Source: Alphaproteobacteria bacterium (GTDB lineage: Bacteria; Pseudomonadota; Alphaproteobacteria; UBA8366; Aestuariispiraceae). From it: a stretch of DNA of 64,000 nt. Numbering within the stretch: position 1 is the first letter of the stretch; each line of letters begins with the position of its first letter. A program made the position numbers and the translations under genes. The DNA lies in assembly GCA_033344895.1 (NCBI GenBank), contig JAWPMN010000001.1, positions 1,364,001 to 1,428,000 of the forward strand. Direction: 5' to 3'. Under the pieces are notes generated by a model. It was given only the letters and a program-made list of their open reading frames with translations, made no database searches and was not told where the DNA came from. Below are positions 20,747 to 28,687 of the stretch, in pieces.

Positions 20747-21559
20747 ATGAGCGCGAAGAAACTCATGGCCGGCAAGCGCGGCCTCATCATGGGCGTTGCG
20801 AACCATCATTCGATCGCCTGGGGCATCGCGGAAGCCTGCCACAATCACGGTGCCGAACTGGCCTTCACTTATCAGAACGATGCGTTTCTGAAGCGGGTGA
20901 AGCCGTTGGCGGCGGGCGTTGAGGCGGCGGCACTGCTGCCCTGCAACGTCTCCGACGACGACAGCATTCAGGCCACCTTCGACGAATTGGGCAAGGTCTG
21001 GGACGGGGTCGATTTCGTCGTCCATGCCATCGCCTATTCCGACAAGGAAGAGCTCAAGGGCCGTTACGTCGACACGACAAGGCACAATTTCCGGCACACG
21101 CTGGACATTTCCTGCTTCTCCTTCACGGCGGTCGCCAAGGCGGCGGAACCGCTGATGCGGGATGGCGGCAGCCTGCTGACCCTGTCCTATGAAGGCGCGC
21201 AGCGCGTCATGCCCTCCTACAATGTCATGGGCGTGGCCAAGGCGGCGCTGGAAGCATCCGTGCGGTATCTTGCCGTCGATCTGGGCCGCAACGGCGTGCG
21301 CGTGAATGCGCTGTCCGCCGGTCCGATGCGCACGCTGGCCGGATCGGCCATCGCGGGCGCGCGCTTCACCTATAACTGGCAGGGCAAGTCGTCCCCGCTG
21401 CGTCGGAATATCGAGCTGGATGAAGTCGGCAATTCCGGCCTCTACCTGCTGTCCGATCTGTCGGCGGGCGTCACCGGTGAAGTGCATTACGTCGACAGCG
21501 GCTACCACCTGATCGGCATGGCCATTCCGGGCGGTGAGGAACCGTCGGTCGACGACTGA
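20747..21559 (+). CDS. fabI: enoyl-ACP reductase (NADH)
   Basis: 270 residues. It reduces trans-2-enoyl-ACP, the last step of each elongation cycle. The N-terminus LIMGVANHHSIAWGIAEA is the FabI nucleotide loop. The active-site residues Y148, Y158 and K165 fall in LSYEGAQRVMPSYNVMGVAK with the family spacing. SAGPMRTLAGSAI is the substrate loop. This is the triclosan-target type rather than FabV or FabL. It starts 8 bases after fabB with CGGAG in front of the ATG. Confidence 0.97.
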   Translation: MSAKKLMAGKRGLIMGVANHHSIAWGIAEACHNHGAELAFTYQNDAFLKRVKPLAAGVEAAALLPCNVSDDDSIQATFDELGKVWDGVDFVVHAIAYSDKEELKGRYVDTTRHNFRHTLDISCFSFTAVAKAAEPLMRDGGSLLTLSYEGAQRVMPSYNVMGVAKAALEASVRYLAVDLGRNGVRVNALSAGPMRTLAGSAIAGARFTYNWQGKSSPLRRNIELDEVGNSGLYLLSDLSAGVTGEVHYVDSGYHLIGMAIPGGEEPSVDD

Positions 21560-21599
21560 CCACCGGCTTTCGCCCACCGCCTCGCAATAGAGGTTCCTC

Positions 21600-24500
21600 A
21601 TGCACCTGTTAGCGGCAACGCCGGGCGGGATCGACGATGGATCGGAAGCCGTCGATCTGGGGCAGGATCCGGCCGACATCGTCATCCTGACCGCCGCAGA
21701 CACCGAAATCGCCTGCCTGGCCGCCGCCCAGGAGCGCCGCCTGGCCGCCGATCCCGGAGCGCCGACGCTCCGCTGCGTCAATCTGCTGCATCTCGGCCAT
21801 AACTATTCGGTCGACCTCTATCTCGAACAGACGCTTTCGAAAGCGAAGCTGGTCATCGGCCGCCTGCTGGGCGGACGCGGCTACTGGCCCTATGGCGTCG
21901 ACGAGGCGACCGCCCTGTGCCGCAAGAAGGGCATCGCCCTGGCCTGGCTGCCCGGCGACGACCAGCCGGATGCGGAACTGCACGGTCTGTCGACGCTGCC
22001 CGGCGATACGGTCCATCGCCTGTGGCAGTATTTCGTGCAGGGCGGGATCGACAATGCGGAAAACCTGCTGGCCCATGCCGCGAGCCTGCTGAACCACGAG
22101 GCGGCGTGGCGGGAGCCGGCACCGCTGCTGCGCGCGGGGCTCTACTGGCCGGGCCGCAATCTGCCGGACCTTGCCGATCTGCCGCGCGCCGAGGGCCGCC
22201 CGGTGGCCGCCATCGTCTTCTATCGTGCCCTGTTCCAGGCCGCCAACACGGCGGTGATCGACGCGCTGATTGAGGCGATGGACGCTGTCGGCGTGGACGC
22301 GCTGCCGATCTATGCCGCCAGTCTCAAGGATCCGGTCGCGGCGGATACGGTCCGCGGGCTACTGGCCGAGGGCGGCGCCGGAATAGTCCTGAACGGAACC
22401 GGCTTCGCGCTGTCGGTCCCCGGCGCGGCGCGGATGGAGACGCCGTTCGACGGGCAGGACTGCCCGGTCCTGCAAGTCGTCTTCTCCGGCGGCAATCGCG
22501 ATGCCTGGGCCGAGGGCACACGCGGACTTTCCGCCCGCGACATCGCCATGAATGTGGCCCTGCCGGAAGTCGACGGCCGGATCCTGAGCCGCGCGGTCAG
22601 TTTCAAGGGCGCCGCCCGGCGCGACCCGCTGACCCAGGCCGATATCGTCACCTACGAACCGGTTGCCGACCGCTGCGGTTTTGTTGCCCAACTGGCCGCC
22701 GGCTGGCTGACCCTGCGCAACACGCCCGTGGCGGAGCGTCGGATCGCGGTGGTCTTTGCCAACTACCCGAACCGTGACGCGCGACTGGGCAATGGGGTCG
22801 GGCTCGATACGCCCGCCGGAACCATCGCCCTGATCGAGGCGATGAAACAGGCCGGCTATGCCATCGAGGGCGGGTTCGAGAATGGCGACGCCCTGATCGA
22901 CTATCTGAAGGCCGGTCCCACAAATGCGACCAACCAGGGCCGGGAGGAGCGGGAATCCCTGTCGCTGGCCGACTACCAGCTTTTCTTCGGAGACTTGCCG
23001 CAATCCGTCCGCGACGCCGTAACCGACCGCTGGGGCGCACCTGAGGACGATCCCTTCTTCCGGCCGGGCGAGGTCGATTGCGGCCGCTTCGCGCTGCCGG
23101 TCTTCCGGTTGGGGAAACTGGCGATCGGCCTGCAGCCGGCGCGCGGCTACAATATCGATCCGCAGGCGACCTATCACAGTCCGGACCTCGTGCCGCCGCA
23201 CGGTTATCTGGCCTTCTATGCCTGGCTGCGCTGGTCCTTCGGCGCGCAGGCGGTGCTGCATATGGGCAAGCACGGCAATCTGGAATGGCTGCCCGGCAAG
23301 GCCGTGGCCCTGTCAGAAGACTGTTATCCCGAGGCCGTCTTTGGGCCGCTGCCGCATATCTATCCCTTCATCGTCAACGATCCGGGGGAAGGCACCCAGG
23401 CGAAGCGCCGGGCCCAGGCGGTCATCGTCGACCACCTGACGCCGCCGCTGACCCGCGCCGAAAGCTATGGGCCGCTCAAGGATCTGGAACTGCTGGTCGA
23501 CGAGTATTTCGAGGCCGCCGGAACCGATCCGCGCCGCATCAAGGTCCTGAAGCGCGACATTCTGGACCTGACCCACCGGATCGGCCTGGCAACCGACTGC
23601 GGCATCAATACCGGCGACGACGAGGAGCAGGCCCTCGCCAAGCTGGACAATTACCTGTGCGAATTGAAGGAGATGCAGATTCGCGACGGGCTGCACGTCT
23701 TTGGCCGCGCGCCGGACGGCGACCAACTGACCGATCTGCTGGTGGCGCTGGCGCGGGTGCCGCGCGGCAAGGGCGAGAAGCGCGATGCCTCCCTGATCCG
23801 GGCCCTGGCGAAGGATTTCGGATTCGCGGCCGATTTCGACCCATTGGACTGCCCGATGGGGGATCCGTGGACCGGCCTTCGACCGGATGTGCTGGCGGGG
23901 CTGGATAGCGCGACCTGGCGCAGCTTCGGCGATACGGTCGAGCGGCTGGAGGTCTATGCCCGGCGACTTGTCCTGGGCGCGGTCGAACCGCCCGGACCGG
24001 CCAGCGCAGCGGTAATGGAATGGCTGAATGGTCCGTTGCGCGCCATCGTATCGGACAGCGGCAATGCGGAACTGACCGGCGCCCTGACAGCGCTGGATGG
24101 CCGGTTCCTGGCGCCCGGGCCTTCCGGCGCGCCGACACGAGGCCGGCCGGACGTTCTGCCGACCGGCCGTAATTTCTATTCCGTCGATACCCGCACCGTC
24201 CCGACACCGGCGGCCTGGACCCTGGGCTGGAAGTCGGCGCAGTTGCTGGTTGAGACCTATGCCCAGGAACATGGCGACTATCCCATACGCCTGGCACTGA
24301 GCTGCTGGGGCACGGCAAACATGCGGACCGGCGGCGACGATATCGCCCAGGCCCTGGCGCTCATGGGCGTGCGCCCGACCTGGGACAGCGCGTCACGGCG
24401 CGTCACCGGGTTCGAGATACTGCCCGCCGACCTGCTGGACCGGCCCCGTGTTGATGTGACCCTGCGCATCTCCGGCTTCTTCCGGGACGCCTTCCCGGGT

Positions 24501-25364
24501 CTCATCGATCTGGTCGACAGCGCCGCCCGCGCCGTCGCCGCGCTGGATGAACCGGAGGATGTGAATCCGCTGGCCGCCGGGGTACGCCAGGAGACCGCGA
24601 CCCTGATCGCGGAAGGCGTCGATGCGGATGCCGCGGTGATGCGCGCCGGATCCCGCATCTTCGGCTCCAAGCCGGGTGCCTATGGCGCGGGGCTGCAGGC
24701 CCTGATCGACGAGAAGGGCTGGACGACGGAGGCCGATCTGGCGGATGCCTATCTGGCCTGGGGCGGTTACGCCTATGGCGCCGGAAAGGAAGGCGCCGCC
24801 GATCGCAGCGGCTTCGAACGCCGCCTGGGGCGGGTTCAGGCCATTCTCCACAATCAGGACAACCGTGAGCACGACCTGCTCGACAGCGACGACTATTACC
24901 AGTTCGAAGGCGGCATGGCGGTCGCGGCGCGAACCCTGAGCGGCGACAAGGTCCCGGTCTATCACAACGATCACAGCCGCCCGGAGAGCCCGAAGGTCCG
25001 CAGCCTGGAGGATGAGATCGGCCGGGTGGTGCGCGCCCGCGTGGTCAATCCGAAATGGATTCAGGGCGTCATGCGCCACGGCTACAAGGGCGCTTTCGAG
25101 ATGGCGGCGACCGTCGACTATCTCTTCGCCTTCGCGGCAACGGCGCGGGCGGTGTCCGACCACCATTTCGATGCCGTGTTCGAGGCCTATCTGATGGACG
25201 AGGCGGTTCGGGATTTTCTGGAACGGACCAATCCGGACGCGCTCACGGACATTGCGGCACGCCTTCAGGAAGCAGAATCTCGCGGCCTTTGGACTTCGCG
25301 GCGCAACGATACGGGCCCCGTCCTGGCCGAAATCGCCAATCGCGGAAGCCACTTGGCACCCTAG
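21600..25364 (+). CDS. cobN: cobaltochelatase subunit CobN
   Basis: 1254 residues, the usual CobN size. It is the large subunit of the ATP-dependent CobNST complex that inserts cobalt into hydrogenobyrinic acid a,c-diamide in aerobic cobalamin synthesis. Recognisable blocks are VVFANYPNRDARLGNGVGLD, LQPARGYNIDPQATYHSPDL, HMGKHGNLEWLPGKAVALS, LALSCWGTANMRTGGDDIAQ and RVVNPKWIQGVMRHGYKGAF. cobS and cobT are not here, and no other cob gene is in the window, so this gene stands apart from the usual cluster. It begins 40 bases after fabI. A structured terminator-ended element follows. Confidence 0.96.
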   Translation: MHLLAATPGGIDDGSEAVDLGQDPADIVILTAADTEIACLAAAQERRLAADPGAPTLRCVNLLHLGHNYSVDLYLEQTLSKAKLVIGRLLGGRGYWPYGVDEATALCRKKGIALAWLPGDDQPDAELHGLSTLPGDTVHRLWQYFVQGGIDNAENLLAHAASLLNHEAAWREPAPLLRAGLYWPGRNLPDLADLPRAEGRPVAAIVFYRALFQAANTAVIDALIEAMDAVGVDALPIYAASLKDPVAADTVRGLLAEGGAGIVLNGTGFALSVPGAARMETPFDGQDCPVLQVVFSGGNRDAWAEGTRGLSARDIAMNVALPEVDGRILSRAVSFKGAARRDPLTQADIVTYEPVADRCGFVAQLAAGWLTLRNTPVAERRIAVVFANYPNRDARLGNGVGLDTPAGTIALIEAMKQAGYAIEGGFENGDALIDYLKAGPTNATNQGREERESLSLADYQLFFGDLPQSVRDAVTDRWGAPEDDPFFRPGEVDCGRFALPVFRLGKLAIGLQPARGYNIDPQATYHSPDLVPPHGYLAFYAWLRWSFGAQAVLHMGKHGNLEWLPGKAVALSEDCYPEAVFGPLPHIYPFIVNDPGEGTQAKRRAQAVIVDHLTPPLTRAESYGPLKDLELLVDEYFEAAGTDPRRIKVLKRDILDLTHRIGLATDCGINTGDDEEQALAKLDNYLCELKEMQIRDGLHVFGRAPDGDQLTDLLVALARVPRGKGEKRDASLIRALAKDFGFAADFDPLDCPMGDPWTGLRPDVLAGLDSATWRSFGDTVERLEVYARRLVLGAVEPPGPASAAVMEWLNGPLRAIVSDSGNAELTGALTALDGRFLAPGPSGAPTRGRPDVLPTGRNFYSVDTRTVPTPAAWTLGWKSAQLLVETYAQEHGDYPIRLALSCWGTANMRTGGDDIAQALALMGVRPTWDSASRRVTGFEILPADLLDRPRVDVTLRISGFFRDAFPGLIDLVDSAARAVAALDEPEDVNPLAAGVRQETATLIAEGVDADAAVMRAGSRIFGSKPGAYGAGLQALIDEKGWTTEADLADAYLAWGGYAYGAGKEGAADRSGFERRLGRVQAILHNQDNREHDLLDSDDYYQFEGGMAVAARTLSGDKVPVYHNDHSRPESPKVRSLEDEIGRVVRARVVNPKWIQGVMRHGYKGAFEMAATVDYLFAFAATARAVSDHHFDAVFEAYLMDEAVRDFLERTNPDALTDIAARLQEAESRGLWTSRRNDTGPVLAEIANRGSHLAP

Positions 25365-25391
25365 TGCGGTGCGAATTCGCGGCACGAAATG

Positions 25392-25550
25392 ACCCCATTG
25401 ACTCAAGGGGGATTTCGGCGCGACACTTTCTCTCACGCGGTCGGTGAAAGTCCGACGGTGAAGCATCCGCCGCAAAACCGATGCGGTGGACGGACCCCAC
25501 TCACTACGGCCGGTGGGTCAGGGATCCAGCAGGAAATGACGCGTTCAAGC
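25392..25550 (+). ncRNA. candidate structured RNA downstream of cobN (riboswitch-like?)
   Basis: Four consecutive stems can be paired by eye on the plus strand. They are CCCC-a-TTG/CAA-GGGG at 25393-25410, GTCGG/CCGAC around loop TGAAAGT near 25440-25456, TCCGCCGC/GCGGTGGA near 25466-25490, and GACCC-c-AC/GTGGGTC near 25493-25519. The second loop, GGTGAAAGTCC, matches the conserved GGUGaAAnUCC element of cobalamin riboswitches, and AGCAGGAAATGAC faintly recalls the 3' conserved block. The canonical ACTGT-type core is missing. The nearest plus-strand gene is cobN upstream, and a strong hairpin follows, so a short RNA is as likely as a cis-riboswitch. Confidence 0.35.
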
Positions 25551-25567
25551 AATGCGCGAAACCCGGC

Positions 25568-25588
25568 GGGGGCCCCTAGTGGGCCCCC
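25568..25588 (+). terminator. GC-rich terminator hairpin after cobN region
   Basis: A perfect 8-bp stem, GGGGGCCC with GGGCCCCC and loop CTAGT, ends in GTTCGT rather than a U-run. It closes the cobN transcript or the structured element before it, and also separates the convergent LysR gene. Confidence 0.55.
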
Positions 25589-25645
25589 GTTCGTATGGCC
25601 GGTCCAATGACCCTTTCATTTGCCACTTCCGAACGCATGCCGGCC

Positions 25646-26587
25646 CTATCCCGCCTGGTCCGGCACAGTGACATTCAGGGTCCTGTCCCGCTCCTCGAAC
25701 AGCCATGAGCGAAAGGCCTGGAGACGTGGGTCGTCGCCATGATGCGGCGGAAAGACGACGTGATAGCCCAGATTGGCGTTCAGAATCGGCACGTCGGCAA
25801 AAGGCTGCACCAGCTTGCCACTGGCCAGTTCCGCATCGGCGAAGACATACTCGACCAGCGCCACGCCCTGTCCGGCGATCGCGGCGTCGATCACCAGCGA
25901 ATGGGTGTTGAAGCGTGGTCCCCGGGTCGGATCGACATCGGTGATGCCCGCCGCCCGCAACCACATCGCCCAGGTATCCTCCATCGCCGCGGCGCCGGTC
26001 TCCTGAAGGTGAATCAAGGTGTGATTTCTCAGATCGGACAGGTTCCGAAGCGCGTTCTCACCGCGTGTCAGTTTCGGGCTGCAGACCGGAAGCGTCCGGG
26101 TCTGGAACAAGGGTTCCGACGTCAGCCCCGGATAACTTCCCATGCCGAAACGCACGGCCAGATCGATCGCCTCTGAATCGAATTGCACCAGGCGGGAGTT
26201 GGCATCGATCCGCAGGTCGATCTCCGGATGCCGTTCATGAAACCGGGCCAGACGCGGCACCAGCCATTTCGACGCCAGCGACGGCGGCAGGCTGACATTC
26301 AGCGGGCCGGCCCGCCCCCCGCTGCGCATGATGACATAGGCATTTTCCAGTTGATCGAAAGCGGCACTGACCTCCGGCGCAGCCTGACGGCCCGCCTCGG
26401 TCAGGGCCAGGGCCCGGGTCAGGCGCCGGAACAGTTTCACACCGGTATATTCCTCCAGCGTCTTAATCTGCTGGCTGATCGCCGCCGGCGTAACGCGCAG
26501 CTCCTCGGAGGCGGCCTTGAAGCTCAGATGTCGGGCCGCCGCTTCGAAAGCACGCAGCGCGGCAAGGGGTGGCAGAAGTCTGGGCAT
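25646..26587 (-). CDS. LysR-type transcriptional regulator, GcvA-like
   Basis: 313 residues. The N-terminal HTH reads PPLAALRAFEAAARHLSFKAA then LRVTPAAISQQIKTLEEYTG, the exact GcvA/AmpR subgroup pattern. The effector domain follows with GPLNVSLPPSLASKWLVPRL and DLAVRFGMGSYPG. GcvA homologues control many unrelated targets, so the target is not assigned. The obvious candidate is the divergent 63-aa gene at 26732, with an inverted repeat between the two. The last 25 residues resemble ordinary LysR tails. Confidence 0.92.
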   Translation of the reverse strand: MPRLLPPLAALRAFEAAARHLSFKAASEELRVTPAAISQQIKTLEEYTGVKLFRRLTRALALTEAGRQAAPEVSAAFDQLENAYVIMRSGGRAGPLNVSLPPSLASKWLVPRLARFHERHPEIDLRIDANSRLVQFDSEAIDLAVRFGMGSYPGLTSEPLFQTRTLPVCSPKLTRGENALRNLSDLRNHTLIHLQETGAAAMEDTWAMWLRAAGITDVDPTRGPRFNTHSLVIDAAIAGQGVALVEYVFADAELASGKLVQPFADVPILNANLGYHVVFPPHHGDDPRLQAFRSWLFEERDRTLNVTVPDQAG

Positions 26588-26608
26588 ACATCCTCACAAG
26601 ATAGCTGC

Positions 26609-26622
26609 ACTTATCTATAAGT
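26609..26622. promoter_or_regulatory. palindrome between LysR and divergent small gene
   Basis: ACTTAT-CT-ATAAGT is a perfect 6-bp inverted repeat 22 bases upstream of the LysR start, in an AT-rich patch unlike the surrounding DNA. It contains a T-N-A LysR-type symmetry and is a likely binding site for the GcvA-like regulator. Confidence 0.45.
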
Positions 26623-26731
26623 CGATTTTTACTCGTTTGTGAATGCCAAAGGGTTAAGCCACATTTACTCCAGATGAAGCGTCACCGACCGGATGCTTTG
26701 CCCCGAACCCACGTTTTGAAGGAGAAAAGAG

Positions 26732-26923
26732 ATGTTCCTGACGCCCTATCACACGCTGAGCCACACCCCGGGCAGCCACGCGCTGCGCGCCGAAAACGAA
26801 GCCCGGGCCTTCGCCTTCTGGCAGACCCTGAACACCACCCCGGACCGGTTCGCCAGCCTGCTGCGCTGGGGCCGGGCCGACACCGCCCAGACACTGAGCG
26901 GCCGCTGGCTGCCGGCGGAGTAG
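26732..26923 (+). CDS. small hypothetical protein, 63 aa
   Basis: No family recognised. The ATG is preceded by GAAGGAGAAAAGAG, one of the best ribosome sites in the window, and an intrinsic terminator lies about 70 bases after the stop, so this is very likely a real monocistronic gene. The protein is soluble-looking with no signal peptide or membrane helix. It has two amphipathic stretches, HALRAENEARAFAFWQTLN and RFASLLRWGRADTAQTL, that could form a helical hairpin. It is divergent from the GcvA-like regulator with a palindrome between, so it may be the regulator's target. Confidence 0.65.
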   Translation: MFLTPYHTLSHTPGSHALRAENEARAFAFWQTLNTTPDRFASLLRWGRADTAQTLSGRWLPAE

Positions 26924-26992
26924 GGGCACCCCCGGGGGCCCGTATCGCGCCCCAATCTTTCCATCCCATCGCCCCCTGGGGAAAAGGTCGAA

Positions 26993-27017
26993 GCCGAAAT
27001 CGGTTTCGGCCTTTTTT
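26993..27017 (+). terminator. intrinsic terminator after the 63-aa gene
   Basis: GCCGAAA and TTTCGGC form a perfect 7-bp stem with loop TCGG, followed directly by CTTTTTTC. This is a textbook rho-independent terminator for the plus strand. Confidence 0.85.
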
Positions 27018-27131
27018 CAACGCCTGTGTGGGGATTTGGTTTTCGCCTGGAGGTCGTGCTGCCGCCCGGCGAGACGTCACACCCGAAGAGATGCAACGCC
27101 GCCATACCGCGATGATGGCGCGCGAGGGCAG

Positions 27132-28001
27132 CTAACGCGCCGCCCAGGCTTCGAATTCCGCCGCCCGGTCGAGAAGCCGCCTTGCATTGGAGATCATCGG
27201 CAGTTCGAGCATGATCCCGTCCAGCTCGACATGGGCGGTCTCCGCCTTGTCGAAGGCCTCCACGATCCGCCGCGCCTGTGCCAGGGCCTCGGGTGCCGGG
27301 GTCAGGATGCGATGGATCGGATCGACATGGTCCGCCCGGACCAGCGACTTGGCGGTATAGCCCAACCGGCGGGCGTGACGTGTTTCGGCCTCAAGCCCGG
27401 CAAGGTCGGTATAGGTATAGGGGCAATCGATTGAGACCACCCCTGCCGCGCGGCATTCCACATGAAACCGCTGCCGAACATACAGCAGTTCCATGCCGTC
27501 ATGGCCGCGCTCGGCCCCCAGATCGGCGGCCATGTCCTCCGACGCAACCAGGCAGGCGGTCACGCGAGGGTCGGAAAGCGCGACGTCGTAGGTGCGCATC
27601 AGCCCGCGCGCCAGTTCGACATTGGGGACAAGTTCGACCTCCGCGCGGGTTCCGGCGATACCGTCCACAGCCTCGGCAAGCTCGCGAATCCGTTCAGGAC
27701 CGTCGACCTTGGGCAACATGATCACGTCCGGCCCTGCCGGCAGCACGGCGCGCAGGTCGTCCATGCCGTCACCGGACAGCGGATTGACCCGCACGGCAGC
27801 AACGGCCCCTGCTGCACGCCACGCCGGAAACAGTCCGGCCGCCAGGGCGCGGGCCGCCGGGCGCTGCGCCGGGCGGGTGAAATCCTCCAATTCGAGAATG
27901 ACGACATCGGCACCGCTCTGGCCGGCGCCCAGTTGCATGGTGCGGTCCGCGCCGCCGGTAAACAGCCAGGTCCGGCGCAGACGCGGTGGTCGAAGCGGCA
28001 T
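27132..28001 (-). CDS. CitE-like HpcH/HpaI aldolase/citrate lyase beta family protein
   Basis: 289 residues from the ATG at 28001 (a TTG at 28010 is in frame). The TIM-barrel family signature is visible as RTWLFTGGADRTMQLGAGQS and VVILELEDFTRPAQR, the metal-site loop here ELEDFT instead of the common DLEDA/G. PDVIMLPKVDGPERI, VELVPNVELARGL and ACLVASEDMAADLG continue the pattern. Relatives cleave or form C-C or thioester bonds of malyl-CoA, citramalyl-CoA or oxaloacetate-type substrates; the substrate here is unknown. It is the second gene after the peroxiredoxin-like gene, 15 bases apart, so they are probably co-transcribed. Confidence 0.82.
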   Translation of the reverse strand: MPLRPPRLRRTWLFTGGADRTMQLGAGQSGADVVILELEDFTRPAQRPAARALAAGLFPAWRAAGAVAAVRVNPLSGDGMDDLRAVLPAGPDVIMLPKVDGPERIRELAEAVDGIAGTRAEVELVPNVELARGLMRTYDVALSDPRVTACLVASEDMAADLGAERGHDGMELLYVRQRFHVECRAAGVVSIDCPYTYTDLAGLEAETRHARRLGYTAKSLVRADHVDPIHRILTPAPEALAQARRIVEAFDKAETAHVELDGIMLELPMISNARRLLDRAAEFEAWAAR

Positions 28002-28016
28002 GAAACTCAAACCCGG

Positions 28017-28538
28017 TCAGGCGTCCACGATCTCGAACATGTTATCCGCATCCTGATCGACCAGGGAATGCAATTGTGCCCGGGACCCGGTTCGGCTGAC
28101 CACCAGCACGGACTCCTCAACATCGATATGTTCGACACGGGTGCCCGTTGTCTGAATGACATATCGTTTTGAGCATTCCCCGAGGAACAGCCCGGCACAA
28201 CGCTCCGTCAAACCGCAGGCGCGAACGAATTCCATATTGCCGTCGGAAAGGAAGACAAATTCCTCGGCTTCCGGAAAATTCCGCTGCCAGACTTTCATCG
28301 CCCAGGGATTGTCCGGGGCGACCACCAGAAAGCGGTCAAAGCCGAGGGAGCGGTAATGCTCAATATCATTGGCGATTTCCGGGACATGGGTCTTCGAGCA
28401 GATCGGCGTAAAGGCCTGCGGCGCACCGATGATCAAACATCGATGTCCCTTCATCAGATCCCGGATGTCGAAACAAACCGGCAGATCGTTATCCAGGATC
28501 GCGACCTGTGCCGAGGGAATCTCCTCACCGATTTTCAT
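28017..28538 (-). CDS. peroxiredoxin-like (Prx5-type) thioredoxin-fold protein
   Basis: 173 residues. The peroxidatic site is visible as APQAFTPICSKTHVPE with T44 and C47, the TPxC arrangement of Prx5/AhpE-type enzymes. The normal order GFDRFLVVAPDNPWAMKVW and EFVFLSDGNMEFVRACGL follows, with a second cysteine in ACGL. It therefore probably reduces peroxides, using a thioredoxin, glutaredoxin or glutathione system. The first strand region is degenerate relative to typical Prx5, so redox sensing is an alternative. First gene of a pair with the CitE-like protein; AGGG precedes the ATG. Confidence 0.8.
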   Translation of the reverse strand: MKIGEEIPSAQVAILDNDLPVCFDIRDLMKGHRCLIIGAPQAFTPICSKTHVPEIANDIEHYRSLGFDRFLVVAPDNPWAMKVWQRNFPEAEEFVFLSDGNMEFVRACGLTERCAGLFLGECSKRYVIQTTGTRVEHIDVEESVLVVSRTGSRAQLHSLVDQDADNMFEIVDA

Positions 28539-28636
28539 CAGCCCTGCCCTATCCGAAAGAGATCAATCCAGAGAAGGGTAAAATCACAGGGCCTAATGTT
28601 TCGTTAATCGGCAATGAGGATTTCCGCAAAGAATCC

Positions 28637-28662
28637 GGGGGCGCGCCCTAAGGCACGCCCCC
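28637..28662 (-). terminator. terminator-like hairpin after iorB
   Basis: GGGGGCG and CGCCCCC pair over seven bases, with three further pairs (GCC/GGC) inside one mismatch and loop CTAA. It lies 25 bases after the iorB stop; the downstream minus strand has a short T-rich patch (ATTCTTTG). Confidence 0.6.
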
Positions 28663-28687
28663 GCGATCTTCACGACGTTCCACGGCG

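Noticed and set aside
25389-25610. Short ORF across the post-cobN element
   Set aside because: It runs through all the stems and the terminator hairpin and has no ribosome site; the region reads better as RNA.
26674-27135. 153-codon ORF overlapping the 63-aa gene
   Set aside because: Proline/arginine-rich, no ribosome site, and it runs through the terminator hairpin. Its tail looks protein-like but is too short to support.
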